From Thermococcus profundus (lineage in GTDB: Archaea; Methanobacteriota_B; Thermococci; Thermococcales; Thermococcaceae): a stretch of DNA of 64,000 bases. Below are positions 1-7,277 of the stretch, piece by piece. The stretch covers positions 496,001 through 560,000 of the forward strand of contig NZ_CP014862.1 of the NCBI RefSeq assembly GCF_002214585.1, in the 5' to 3' direction. Position 1 is the stretch's first letter; each line of letters begins with the position of its first letter. The translations under genes and the position numbers were made by a program. Below the pieces are notes generated by a model that did no database searches, was not told the origin of the DNA, and saw only the letters and a program-made list of their open reading frames with translations.

Positions 1-149
1 AATACTACGAGTTCAAGGAGAGGGTTGAGAAAGGGGAAGATCCCGAGAAGGTGCTCGACGACCTCGGGATCGAGAGGTACTGCTGCAGGAGAACCCTCCT
101 GAGCCATGTCGAGCTCATAGACCAGGTAATGGTCTACAAGGTCTACTGA
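1..149 (+). CDS. rpoN: RNA polymerase subunit N (RPB10-like), 3' part
   Basis: C-terminal part of the small zinc-binding polymerase subunit N; the first bases belong to a codon cut by the window edge and the N-terminal CxxC lies outside. The readable 48 residues begin [20 protein letters not shown] and contain the paired cysteines of the [14 protein letters not shown] motif typical of RPB10/RpoN. In archaea this subunit helps hold the D/L platform against the large subunits. It heads the stretch rpoN, tRNA-Pro, rpoK, enolase homologue, rpsB, a classic archaeal ribosomal/RNAP operon order. Identification is firm; only the start is missing. Confidence 0.95.
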   Translation, partial: YYEFKERVEKGEDPEKVLDDLGIERYCCRRTLLSHVELIDQVMVYKVY

Positions 150-166
150 AAAACCGGCCTTTCTGT

Positions 167-244
167 GGGGCCGTGGGGTAGCTTGGTCTATCCTCCCGGC
201 TTGGGGTGCCGGAGACCCGGGTTCAAATCCCGGCGGCCCCACCA
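167..244 (+). tRNA. tRNA-Pro (GGG), CCA encoded
   Basis: Acceptor stem GGGGCCG pairs with CGGCCCC. The anticodon stem CCGGC/GCCGG encloses loop TTGGGGT, giving anticodon GGG. The T-loop is GTTCAAATC and discriminator A is followed by an encoded CCA. No intron is seen. It sits between rpoN and rpoK, so it may be processed out of the operon transcript. Confidence 0.96.
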
Positions 245-278
245 AAATTTGCACTGGTTGGGTTGGCAGGTGGTGGTC

Positions 279-452
279 ATGTTCAAGTATACCCGCTTTG
301 AAAAGGCCCGGATAATAGGAGCAAGGGCTCTCCAGATAGCCCTCGGTGCCCCGGTCCTGGTGGACGTTCCGGAAGGGGCTACTCCGCTTCAGGCCGCGAT
401 AATCGAGTTCGAAAAGGGAATAATCCCCATCACAGTAATACGTCCGAGCTGA
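279..452 (+). CDS. rpoK: RNA polymerase subunit K (RPB6-like)
   Basis: A 57-residue subunit K, the archaeal counterpart of RPB6/omega, which stabilises the polymerase large subunit. It shows the diagnostic core FEKARIIGARALQIALGAP and the C-terminal GIIPITVIRPS. The start is the ATG at 279, preceded by GGTGGT; an in-frame upstream extension would run into the tRNA gene and is rejected. It ends 6 nt before the enolase homologue, so the two are probably cotranscribed. Length fits the archaeal family. Confidence 0.97.
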   Translation: MFKYTRFEKARIIGARALQIALGAPVLVDVPEGATPLQAAIIEFEKGIIPITVIRPS

Positions 453-458
453 GGGAAG

Positions 459-1484
459 ATGACGGTCATAGAAAACGTCATGGGCAGGATTGCCGTCCTC
501 AGGGGTGGCAAGTACTCCGTCGAGGTGGATGTGGTCACCGACTCTGGCTTCGGCAGGTTCGCAGCTCCCATTGACGAGAATCCCTACCTCTACATCGCGG
601 AGGCGCACAGGGCTGTCAGCGAGGTCGATGAGATAATAGGGCCTGAACTGATAGGCTTCGATGCCAGCGAGCAGGAGCTGATCGACAGCTATCTGTGGGA
701 GATAGATGGAACCGAGGATCTCAGCCATATAGGGGCCAACACGGCGCTGGCGGTTTCAATAGCCGTTGCAAAGGCCGCGGCCAGCGTGAGGAAGATGTCG
801 CTGTACAGCTACATCGGCGGCACATTCACAACTGAACTGCCGATCCCGGTGCTGAGCTTCGCTGAGAGCGATGACTTTGAGTACTACGTACTGGTCAGGG
901 ATATCATGGAGATAACCGACGTCATTGATGCGATGACAAAGGTCGCTGAGAAGGCCTCCGACAATTCACTTGAAACCCTTTCAAAGGCGAGTGAGGAAGC
1001 TGGTGAGGAGCTCGGTCTCGAAGTCTCCCTCGGGATTGTCCAGAAAAAGCCTATGGGGCTGGAGGAACTAATGACTCTGGTGGAGGACAACAACATCGCC
1101 TACGTCAAGCCCATTGGCGACGAGGAACTGTTCCTTGAGCTCATAGCGGGAACCCACGGTGTTTTCATCGACGGCGAGCATCTCTTCAGGGAGAAGGGCA
1201 TCATCGACAGGAGGTACTACAACGCCCTCTCGATAAAGCCCATAAACCTGGGCACGCTCACGGATCTTTACAATCTGGTCAACGATGTTAAATCCGAGAG
1301 GATAACCCCGATCCTGGCCGAGGCCAGGTATGAGTCGGCCGACGAGGCCCTTCCCCATCTTGCAGTGGGTCTTAAGTGCCCGGCCATGGTTCTGGGGAAG
1401 GACTCGGTGGCCAAGATAAACGAACTAAACCGCATAGCCGAGGATCTCGGCGAAAGGGGTAGGTTGATAACGTTTGAAGGATAG
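459..1484 (+). CDS. Enolase-superfamily protein, probably without enolase activity
   Basis: A 341-residue protein, against about 430 for true enolase, in the usual archaeal enolase position between rpoK and rpsB. Enolase architecture is recognisable: an N-terminal domain ([18 protein letters not shown]), a helix ending SLYSYIGG, and the C-terminal barrel motif [15 protein letters not shown], matching enolase K-x-N-Q-I-G-T-L-T. Key catalytic parts are missing or changed. The mobile SGAS loop is replaced by APIDENPY, and GGSHAGG by an AESDDFEY segment. The VGDEGG segment is absent, SHRSGET has become EARYESAD, and the KTGAP lysine is replaced around AMVLG. I infer a degenerate paralogue kept for a non-glycolytic role, perhaps structural or RNA-linked. 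The true enolase would be elsewhere. Homology is confident, function unknown. Confidence 0.8.
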   Translation: MTVIENVMGRIAVLRGGKYSVEVDVVTDSGFGRFAAPIDENPYLYIAEAHRAVSEVDEIIGPELIGFDASEQELIDSYLWEIDGTEDLSHIGANTALAVSIAVAKAAASVRKMSLYSYIGGTFTTELPIPVLSFAESDDFEYYVLVRDIMEITDVIDAMTKVAEKASDNSLETLSKASEEAGEELGLEVSLGIVQKKPMGLEELMTLVEDNNIAYVKPIGDEELFLELIAGTHGVFIDGEHLFREKGIIDRRYYNALSIKPINLGTLTDLYNLVNDVKSERITPILAEARYESADEALPHLAVGLKCPAMVLGKDSVAKINELNRIAEDLGERGRLITFEG

Positions 1485-1506
1485 CAAAAAAAGGAGGTTG
1501 AGAAAG

Positions 1507-2112
1507 ATGGAGGAGTATTTGGTTCCGCTCGATCAGTACCTTGCCGCCGGTGTCCACATCGGCACCCAGCAGAAGACTCAGGACATGAAGAAGTTCATAT
1601 ACAGGGTCAGGCAGGACGGCCTCTACGTCCTCGACGTTAGGAAGACCGATGAGAGGCTTAGGGTTGCCGGGAAGTTCCTTGCCCGCTTTGACCCGGAGAG
1701 CATCCTCGCCGTCAGCGTCAGGCTCTACGGCCAGAAGCCGGTCAAGAAGTTCGGTGAGGTCACCGGTGCCAGGACGATTCCGGGCCGTTTCCTCCCGGGA
1801 ACCATGACCAACCCGCAGGTTAAGAACTTCATGGAGCCAGACGTCCTCATCGTCACCGATCCGAGGGCCGACCACCAGGCCATGAAGGAGGCCGTTGAGA
1901 TAGGCGTTCCCATAGTGGCCCTCGTTGACACTGAGAACTTCCTCAGCTACGTTGACCTTGCTATTCCGACCAACAACAAGGGAAGGAAGGCACTTGCGCT
2001 CATCTACTGGATCCTCGCGAGGGAAGTGCTATACAACAGGAAAGAGATCGGTAGCAGGGACGAGTTCAAGATACCCGTTGAGGACTTTGAGATGAGGATC
2101 GTCAGGAGCTGA
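1507..2112 (+). CDS. rpsB: Small ribosomal subunit protein S2 (uS2)
   Basis: A 201-residue archaeal uS2, a protein of the small-subunit body and head. The N-terminus [20 protein letters not shown] and the internal [20 protein letters not shown] and [16 protein letters not shown] segments are typical. An in-frame ATG lies 33 nt upstream, but the ATG at 1507 has GGAGGTTG at 1493-1500 with normal spacing and gives the family N-terminus, so it is chosen. It follows the enolase homologue by 22 nt and ends the operon before tRNA-Leu. Confidence 0.97.
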   Translation: MEEYLVPLDQYLAAGVHIGTQQKTQDMKKFIYRVRQDGLYVLDVRKTDERLRVAGKFLARFDPESILAVSVRLYGQKPVKKFGEVTGARTIPGRFLPGTMTNPQVKNFMEPDVLIVTDPRADHQAMKEAVEIGVPIVALVDTENFLSYVDLAIPTNNKGRKALALIYWILAREVLYNRKEIGSRDEFKIPVEDFEMRIVRS

Positions 2113-2152
2113 GGGGAAGATTTTTAACTTCCCCAGATTTACTCTCCCTCGC

Positions 2153-2240
2153 GCGGGGGTGCCCGAGCCTGGCCAAAGGGGGCGGACTTAAGATCCGCTG
2201 CCGCAGGGCTGCGCGGGTTCGAATCCCGTCCCCCGCACCA
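2153..2240 (+). tRNA. tRNA-Leu (TAA), CCA encoded
   Basis: Class II tRNA with long variable arm. Acceptor GCGGGGG pairs with CCCCCGC. Anticodon stem GCGGA/TCCGC encloses CTTAAGA, anticodon TAA. T-loop is GTTCGAATC, discriminator A, encoded CCA. An AT-rich TTTTTAACTT at 2120-2129 upstream is a plausible TATA element. Confidence 0.96.
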
Positions 2241-2297
2241 AAGGTTTAAAAAGCCGGAACTGTAGGGAGTTTGATCAGGATCATGGGGTGATCATCA

Positions 2298-2456
2298 ATG
2301 GCGAGATTCCCTGAGGCTGAGGCAAGGATCTTTAGAAAGTACGTGTGCATGCGCTGCGGCGCCACCAACCCGTGGAAAGCCAAGAAGTGCAGGAAGTGCG
2401 GCTACAAGGGCCTTCGCCCGAAGGCAAGGGAGCCGCGCGGTGGAATGGGACGCTGA
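2298..2456 (+). CDS. rpl40e: Large ribosomal subunit protein eL40
   Basis: A 52-residue zinc-ribbon ribosomal protein. Four cysteines in two CxxC pairs ([19 protein letters not shown]) bind zinc, and the tail [15 protein letters not shown] is basic. The start ATG follows GGGGTGATCATCA. Unlike the eukaryotic homologue there is no ubiquitin fusion, as usual in archaea. It is the last gene of the block before the oppositely oriented PadR regulator. Confidence 0.96.
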   Translation: MARFPEAEARIFRKYVCMRCGATNPWKAKKCRKCGYKGLRPKAREPRGGMGR

Positions 2457-2541
2457 TCTTAAACCTTCCTTCCTTTTGTGTATTTTTATGCGTTCGATCT
2501 TTTTTGTGCTCGGTTTAATGATCGAAAAAAGTCCTAGGTGT

Positions 2542-2871
2542 TCACAGCCCTTTGAGCTTTGACAGCGTTTCTTCTAGGAATTCGACACCTTCTTCAAGAA
2601 GCTTCTCGCCCTCTGGTGTGAGCTCGTAGTACTTCCTCGACGGCTTTCCAGTTTTGCTCTCCTGCCACTTAGCCGTCACGTAGCCTTCTTTCTCAAGCTT
2701 GTACAGGACGACGTAGGAGCTGACGGTCGCCGGCTCGAATCCAAACGCTTCTTTTATCTTCTGCTTCAGCTCGTAGGCGTACATTGGTCTCTCCTTCAGC
2801 AGTCTCAGGATGTAGAGCCAGAGGACTTCCTTTGTGATCTTTCCCCTCAATCTCTCCATGGGAGTCGTCAT
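2542..2871 (-). CDS. PadR-family winged-helix transcription regulator
   Basis: A 109-residue DNA-binding protein of the PadR family. The winged helix spans roughly residues 12-85: LWLYILRLLKERPMYAYELK, then a recognition helix around EPATVSSYVVLYKLEKEGYV, and the wing GKPSRKYYELTPEGEKLL. A short helix follows, as in PadR-s2 proteins that dimerise through it. The start ATG at 2871 has GGGTGGTATC just upstream; a second in-frame Met at residue 5 is less well placed. It is divergent from the FUN14-like gene, which is a reasonable regulatory candidate by position only. Ligand unknown. Confidence 0.88.
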   Translation of the reverse strand: MTTPMERLRGKITKEVLWLYILRLLKERPMYAYELKQKIKEAFGFEPATVSSYVVLYKLEKEGYVTAKWQESKTGKPSRKYYELTPEGEKLLEEGVEFLEETLSKLKGL

Positions 2872-2986
2872 GATACCACCCGAAATAATTCATGCCTGGT
2901 AAATATTTCAACGCGGTATAATTTAAAGCTTTGGGAACCAGAAAACTATTTTAACCCTGAAAACCAGTTCGTACGAGGGGATAGCC

Positions 2987-3286
2987 ATGCAGCTTGATCT
3001 AAACGGAATGATTGGAGATTTGGGCGTTGGTGGAATAGCCGGCTTTGTAACTGGGTACGCCCTCAAAAAGTTCATGAAGATCGTGATGACAATAATCGGG
3101 GCCTATGTGCTCAGTCTCTTCTGGCTTCAGCAGAAGGGGGTTATAACAATAAACACCGACAAACTGTTTAACCTCACCGGCAACGTTACCTCTCAAGTTG
3201 TAAGCCTCGGTCAGAAAGTAATGGGTATACTCCCAGGAACGGGGGCATTTATAGGGGGCTTTTACCTGGGCTTCCAAAAAGGGTGA
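2987..3286 (+). CDS. FUN14-domain small membrane protein
   Basis: A 99-residue membrane protein resembling the FUN14 family: GVGGIAGFVTGYALKKFMKI near the N-terminus, a second hydrophobic helix (IVMTIIGAYVLSLFWLQQKG) and a C-terminal GAFIGGFYLGFQKG segment. Two to three membrane segments are predicted by eye. Eukaryotic FUNDC1 acts in mitophagy, but the archaeal role is unknown. The start ATG has GAGGGGATAGCC upstream. Its stop faces that of the phosphoesterase 5 nt away. Confidence 0.82.
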   Translation: MQLDLNGMIGDLGVGGIAGFVTGYALKKFMKIVMTIIGAYVLSLFWLQQKGVITINTDKLFNLTGNVTSQVVSLGQKVMGILPGTGAFIGGFYLGFQKG

Positions 3287-3291
3287 AAGGA

Positions 3292-4047
3292 TCAGGGCTT
3301 TCCGCGGTACAGAATTCTCACGATCTCCTCTGGCAGGTTCTCTCTCTTTATCCTCTCTTCAACGATTTTCTTGTCGTAGTCTATCTCTATGAACTTGGTG
3401 TGGAGGGTATCGACGTCAACGAGTGCGAAGGTTTCCTTGTGCTCTCTTCCAGGAGGATGACCGAGGCTTCCGGGGCATACCACCCTTCCGTATCTGGTCA
3501 TTGCGTTTACAGGGTACCTCGGAGAGGAAACGAAGAGCACCTCATAGTCCTTAACGGGTCTCATTATGGTTTCGTAGTAGCTGGTCGGCTGATCTGGAAG
3601 GATTTCGCCGTTGAGGGGATCCATTGGACTACCGTAAACGCCGAAGATGTCGTTCTTGCCCATCCTGTCTACTAGGTACACGGGGAGATCCCTGATGGAT
3701 TCTCTGCCCTCATGTCCCAGCTTTTCCCAAGTGTATTTCAGGGCGGTTTTTTCGTGCTCGGGAATGTCGAGCCTGTCTATGTAATCCGGTCCCTCCGCAT
3801 GCGGATCACTGGCGGCTATTATCTGGTCGAATTTCCCCCTTATCATCATGACCTTGTTGTCCCTTAGGAGATCGTCGAGGGCGTCGAGAACCTCCCGCGG
3901 GTATGGAAAGAGACCGACTATGTTGCCGAGGATGTAGTATTTCTCGATGTTGTAGCCTTCCTCCTTGAGCTCCTCTATCTTCTCGAGCGCCTTGGTGAGT
4001 GCGGGAAGGTTCCCGTTTATATTCGCGAGAACAGCCACGTACGTCAT
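3292..4047 (-). CDS. Calcineurin-like phosphoesterase homologue lacking metal ligands
   Basis: A 251-residue protein with the YfcE/MJ0936-type metallophosphoesterase layout. The signature blocks keep their frame but have lost the metal-binding residues. The expected SDxHGN is ANINGN, GDxVG is GNIVG, GNHD is GKFD, the xxHxxP block is GVYGSP, and no GHTH is present. The structural VCPGSLG loop near residue 195 remains. I infer a catalytically inactive member, perhaps a binding or regulatory protein. The start is the ATG at 4047 preceded by GGTGAGGGC; the in-frame ATG 18 nt upstream has no good ribosome binding site. A TATA-like GGTTTAAATAGG on the minus strand (4098-4112) is a likely promoter. 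Confidence 0.8.
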   Translation of the reverse strand: MTYVAVLANINGNLPALTKALEKIEELKEEGYNIEKYYILGNIVGLFPYPREVLDALDDLLRDNKVMMIRGKFDQIIAASDPHAEGPDYIDRLDIPEHEKTALKYTWEKLGHEGRESIRDLPVYLVDRMGKNDIFGVYGSPMDPLNGEILPDQPTSYYETIMRPVKDYEVLFVSSPRYPVNAMTRYGRVVCPGSLGHPPGREHKETFALVDVDTLHTKFIEIDYDKKIVEERIKRENLPEEIVRILYRGKP

Positions 4048-4225
4048 GCCCTCACCCCCATCCATTTTTCTTACTAAACTATACTAAAAACTCCCACCTA
4101 TTTAAACCTTTCGTGTACGAAGGGGGTAGCCGGGGAACACTATCGAGTACTCAAAGAACACCTTGGGAGTTTAATTCTGAGCAACGGCATCACGATTTTG
4201 GCTGGAAAAGCTCCGCAGAAAATGT

Positions 4226-4302
4226 TGGTGCGGTGGCCGGGATTTGAACCCGGGCCAGCGGCGTGGCAGGCCGCTGTCCTAGCCAGGCTAGACTACCACC
4301 GC
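4226..4302 (-). tRNA. tRNA-Gly (GCC), CCA encoded
   Basis: Read on the minus strand: acceptor GCGGTGG/CCACCGC, anticodon stem GCGGC/GCCGC with loop CTGCCAC, anticodon GCC. T-loop GTTCAAATC, discriminator A and encoded CCA. It is divergent from tRNA-Arg with a shared promoter region. Confidence 0.96.
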
Positions 4303-4335
4303 ACTCCAGCCCGTTAGATACTCATTTGGGAGTTG

Positions 4336-4378
4336 TTTATAAATCTTTCGGTTCATTCCAAAGGTTAAATTTATAAAG
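4336..4378. promoter_or_regulatory. Back-to-back tRNA promoters
   Basis: Two archaeal core promoters face away from each other. On the minus strand CGAAAGATTTATAAA (4336-4350) is a BRE plus TATA box about 40 nt from the tRNA-Gly 5' end. On the plus strand TTTATAAAG (4370-4378) lies about 33 nt before tRNA-Arg. Confidence 0.7.
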
Positions 4379-4406
4379 CGTCCCCGAGAATGGTTAGCTG
4401 GCAGAT

Positions 4407-4484
4407 GCCCCGGTGGCCTAGTCTGGATAGGGCGCGAGGCTGCGGACCTCGAGGTCCGGGGTTCAAATCCCCGCCGGGGCGCCA
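4407..4484 (+). tRNA. tRNA-Arg (GCG), CCA encoded
   Basis: Acceptor GCCCCGG pairs with CCGGGGC. Anticodon stem CGAGG/CCTCG encloses CTGCGGA, anticodon GCG. T-loop GTTCAAATC, discriminator G, encoded CCA. Non-coding element A begins a few bases after its 3' end. Confidence 0.96.
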
Positions 4485-5002
4485 TAGAACCTTTGCTGGG
4501 CAAAGTTTCATCAAAGAGTGTAGCTCTTTCTAACTAAGAAGCAAATTTAACGTGATTTTCTCTTTAATGTGCCGTTTTGAACGTGAGAACTCTTGAGGTG
4601 TCCATTTGGAGTTTTGTTTAACTCCGAAAAATCGACGCCCGAAGGGCGTCAAAAAAGTGTAAACATCTTTTTGGGACTCTTATGTGATTGTTCTCCTTCT
4701 GAAACAGACTGGTTTAGTGTAAAATCCTTGGATATGGTCTTTTCTAAGAGGAGCTACAAGCTCTGGTAAGCTTCTGAAAAAAGCTCCCTCCACTCTCAAA
4801 CTCTTATTTCTCAAAGCTGGAAACTGTGTTTCTCGCCTTCCTTTTTCTTAATCTTCCGCGGACTAACATACCAAAAGCAGACGTCCTTCGGACGTTAAAA
4901 AATGGTAACTCCTTCATTATACCCATTTCTTCAGAATCTTTGCTGGCGTCCTCAGAGGGCCTTAACGTTCTAAAAAGCTAAAATAACAGGAAAAATTCAC
5001 CA
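4485..5002. repeat. Non-coding element A (dispersed hairpin element)
   Basis: A 518-nt AT-rich tract without a credible gene, starting at the 3' end of tRNA-Arg. It opens with a hairpin CTTTGC-TGG-GCAAAG (4491-4505) continuing into GCAAAGTTTCATCAAAG, a 17-mer repeated exactly in element C at 63766-63782. Further hairpins are GACGCCC-GAA-GGGCGTC (4634-4650) and ACGTCC-TTC-GGACGT (4881-4895). A GAAACTGTGTTTCTCGCC segment near 4820 resembles GAAACTTGTTTTCTCGCC in element C. The shared modules mark A, B (50034-50742) and C (63740-64000) as one family. Function unknown. Confidence 0.65.
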
Positions 5003-6340
5003 TCAAGCCCTCAGCTTCGCCAGCGCGTCCTCTGCCGCCTGGAGTATCTGGTATCCAACGGGCGAGGCGGTGAGGAGCGGGTGGGTAGCTATCTGTAGGG
5101 TGTAGAGCTCGCTCGCCGTGAGCCTCTTCTGTATCGCAAGGGCGAGGACGTTTATCATCTCACCGACGCTCTTTCCTCCGGCTATCTGGGCCCCGAGGAT
5201 CGCCCCCCTGTCGCGGGAGAAGATGAGCTTCACCGTCACCATAGAGGTGTCCGGGAACTTCGCCGGATGTCTGTCGGGGCCTTTTCCGTAGCCAACTACT
5301 ACCTCGAAGCCCTCCTTTCTGGCGGCTTCCTCTGTAAGACCTGCCGCCGCAAGGGTCAACCCGGCGACGTGGGTGGAGTATGCTCCTATCGTCCTCCTGT
5401 TCTCCCTGACTATCTGGAGCTTGAAGAGGTTGGCACCGGCAATCCTAGCCTCAAAGGTGGCCGTTGAGGCGAGCATGAGGGGATATGGCTTCCCCGTGAA
5501 GAAGTCCCTGTGCTCTACGCAGTCGCCGACCGCGAAGATGTCCGGGCAGGAGGTTCTCATGTACTCATCAGTCCAGATGCCGTAGCGGGTAACCCTCAGC
5601 CCCGCTTTTACGGCGAGATCTACGTTGGGGCGGTAGCCGATCGAGAAGATCACTAGATCTGCATCGAGCTCCCTTCCGTCGATGAGTTTGACCTTTTCTA
5701 CCTTTTTGTCCCCGAGGAGCCTTTCGATCTGTCCATGGACTACGTTGATGCCTCTTTCCCTGAGCCTTTCCTCCACCATTTCGCTGAACTCTGGATCAAA
5801 GGAGCTCCTAAGGAGCCTGCTTCTCACGACTATGGTCACGTCCTTCCCGAGCTTCTGGATCTCGTCTCCGACTTCGAGGGCAATGAATCCGCCGCCGATT
5901 ATCACGACTCTCCCGGCGTTCTCGAGTTTCTCACGGAATTCCTTGAGGTACTGATAGTCCTTGGGGACAGTGTAGACCCCTTCAAGATCCGATCCTGGAA
6001 ACTCCGGCTTCACGGGCTTGGAGCCGGTGGCAATGACGAGTTTTTCCCACACTATCTCCTTTCCAGATCTCGTTCTTAGGGTCTTCCTCCGCGGGTCTAT
6101 TTCCGTGACCTCGTCGGTGAGAATTTCGACGCCTAGGGGTTCAAGGAACCGCTCTACAGGCAGGATGTCGTCATCTACGCCTTTGAGGGTTCCAAAGACG
6201 TAGGGTATCCCGCATGGAATCATTCCCGTTTCTTCCTTTTTTATGACAAGAACGCTCTTGTCGGGATAGAACCTCTTCGCGGAAATTGCGGCGGTTAAGC
6301 CACCGGCACTTGCACCGACAACAACTACGTCGTACTTCAT
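5003..6340 (-). CDS. FAD/NAD-linked disulfide oxidoreductase (CoA-disulfide reductase / NADH oxidase family)
   Basis: A 445-residue flavoprotein of the single-cysteine pyridine nucleotide-disulfide oxidoreductase family. It has an N-terminal FAD Rossmann motif (VVVGASAGGLTAA), the redox cysteine in GMIPCGIPYVFG near residue 43, and the NAD(P)H-binding VVIIGGGFIALEVG near 150. The second FAD motif is DIFAVGDC, followed by a C-terminal dimerisation domain. Relatives reduce CoA disulfide, polysulfide/sulfur or oxygen; the exact substrate cannot be read from sequence. The start is the ATG of MKYDVVVVG at 6340, preceded by GGTGACGGAA; the ATG 12 nt upstream lacks a site. It is next to element A, with no operon partner evident. 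Confidence 0.88.
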   Translation of the reverse strand: MKYDVVVVGASAGGLTAAISAKRFYPDKSVLVIKKEETGMIPCGIPYVFGTLKGVDDDILPVERFLEPLGVEILTDEVTEIDPRRKTLRTRSGKEIVWEKLVIATGSKPVKPEFPGSDLEGVYTVPKDYQYLKEFREKLENAGRVVIIGGGFIALEVGDEIQKLGKDVTIVVRSRLLRSSFDPEFSEMVEERLRERGINVVHGQIERLLGDKKVEKVKLIDGRELDADLVIFSIGYRPNVDLAVKAGLRVTRYGIWTDEYMRTSCPDIFAVGDCVEHRDFFTGKPYPLMLASTATFEARIAGANLFKLQIVRENRRTIGAYSTHVAGLTLAAAGLTEEAARKEGFEVVVGYGKGPDRHPAKFPDTSMVTVKLIFSRDRGAILGAQIAGGKSVGEMINVLALAIQKRLTASELYTLQIATHPLLTASPVGYQILQAAEDALAKLRA

Positions 6341-6444
6341 TTCCGTCACCATTTAGAAGTTCTCAGATAAATATTAAACACTTTCTTTAACTTTCGGTTC
6401 AAAACTTAAGCACATTTTGGAAGATGAAAGAACAGGAAAGGGCA

Positions 6445-7248
6445 TCACTCACCGGTGGCGCCCTTAAGCGCGTCCTTGCATGGACAGCGCCGCTCCTTTG
6501 GAATGTACTTGATGGCGTTCATGAGCAGGTACTTTATCTCCTCGCCCTTCTGGGCCATGAGATCAACAACCTCCTTGTGGGTGAGTTTTTCGGTGCTTAT
6601 TCCCGCCGCGAAGTTGGTGACAATGGCCACGCTGGCGTAGCATATTTCAAGCTCCCTCGCGAGCGCTGCCTCGGGGCACTGGGTCATTCCCACGACGTCC
6701 GCTCCGAGTATCTTGAGTGCCCTTATCTCGGCCCTGGTTTCGAAGCGCGGTCCCTCCATACAGGCGTAGGTCCCGGTTGGATGGTACCTGAAGTTCAGCT
6801 CTTTTGCCGCATTTATGACCGCCTTCCTCAGCTCCGGACAGTATGGGTCGGTGAAGTCAACGTGGGCAACGAACTTCCTGTCGTGCGGGCTCTCGTCACC
6901 GTCGTAGAAGGTGTAGTGTCTCGTTTTGGTGAAGTCCATTAGCTGGTCTAGGACAACGAAATCTCCCGGCTTCATCTCTAAGTTTAGGGAGCCAACCGCT
7001 GAAGTTGAGAGTATTCTCTCCACCCCAAGTTCGTAGAGCGCCCATATGTTTGCCCGGTAGTTTATCTTGTGCGGGGGAACACTGTGACCCTCGCCGTGCC
7101 TGGCTAAGAAGGCTATCTCCTCTCCGTTGTACTCCCCTATCTTCACCCTGACTTCCCCGTAGGGTGTTTTGACGGTCTCTTCACGGACGTTCTGGAGCAG
7201 CTTTGGATCGTAGACGCCAGAACCCCCAATAATCGCTATCCTCGGCAT
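6445..7248 (-). CDS. mtnP: S-methyl-5'-thioadenosine phosphorylase
   Basis: A 267-residue cytosolic enzyme cleaving methylthioadenosine with phosphate to adenine and methylthioribose-1-phosphate, part of methionine and polyamine salvage. Family motifs: RIAIIGGSGVYDP (phosphate loop), FLARHGEGHSVPPHKINYRAN, STSAVGSLN, and the substrate loop GTYACMEGPRFETRAEIR with VGMTQCPEA. A C-terminal CPC motif (RRCPCKDAL) matches the disulfide-stabilised tail of hyperthermophilic MTA phosphorylases. The ATG at 7248, 5 nt after GGTGAT, is preferred to the upstream GTG. The helical-repeat gene lies 29 nt upstream on the same strand. Confidence 0.93.
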   Translation of the reverse strand: MPRIAIIGGSGVYDPKLLQNVREETVKTPYGEVRVKIGEYNGEEIAFLARHGEGHSVPPHKINYRANIWALYELGVERILSTSAVGSLNLEMKPGDFVVLDQLMDFTKTRHYTFYDGDESPHDRKFVAHVDFTDPYCPELRKAVINAAKELNFRYHPTGTYACMEGPRFETRAEIRALKILGADVVGMTQCPEAALARELEICYASVAIVTNFAAGISTEKLTHKEVVDLMAQKGEEIKYLLMNAIKYIPKERRCPCKDALKGATGE

Positions 7249-7277
7249 TTCTATCACCGGAGAAATTTGGGCAGGAT

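Noticed and set aside
165-452. 95-residue ORF beginning inside tRNA-Pro
   Set aside because: The upstream part translates the tRNA; the real gene is the 57-residue rpoK starting at 279.
4288-4503. 71-residue ORF over tRNA-Arg
   Set aside because: It translates the antisense of the tRNA gene.
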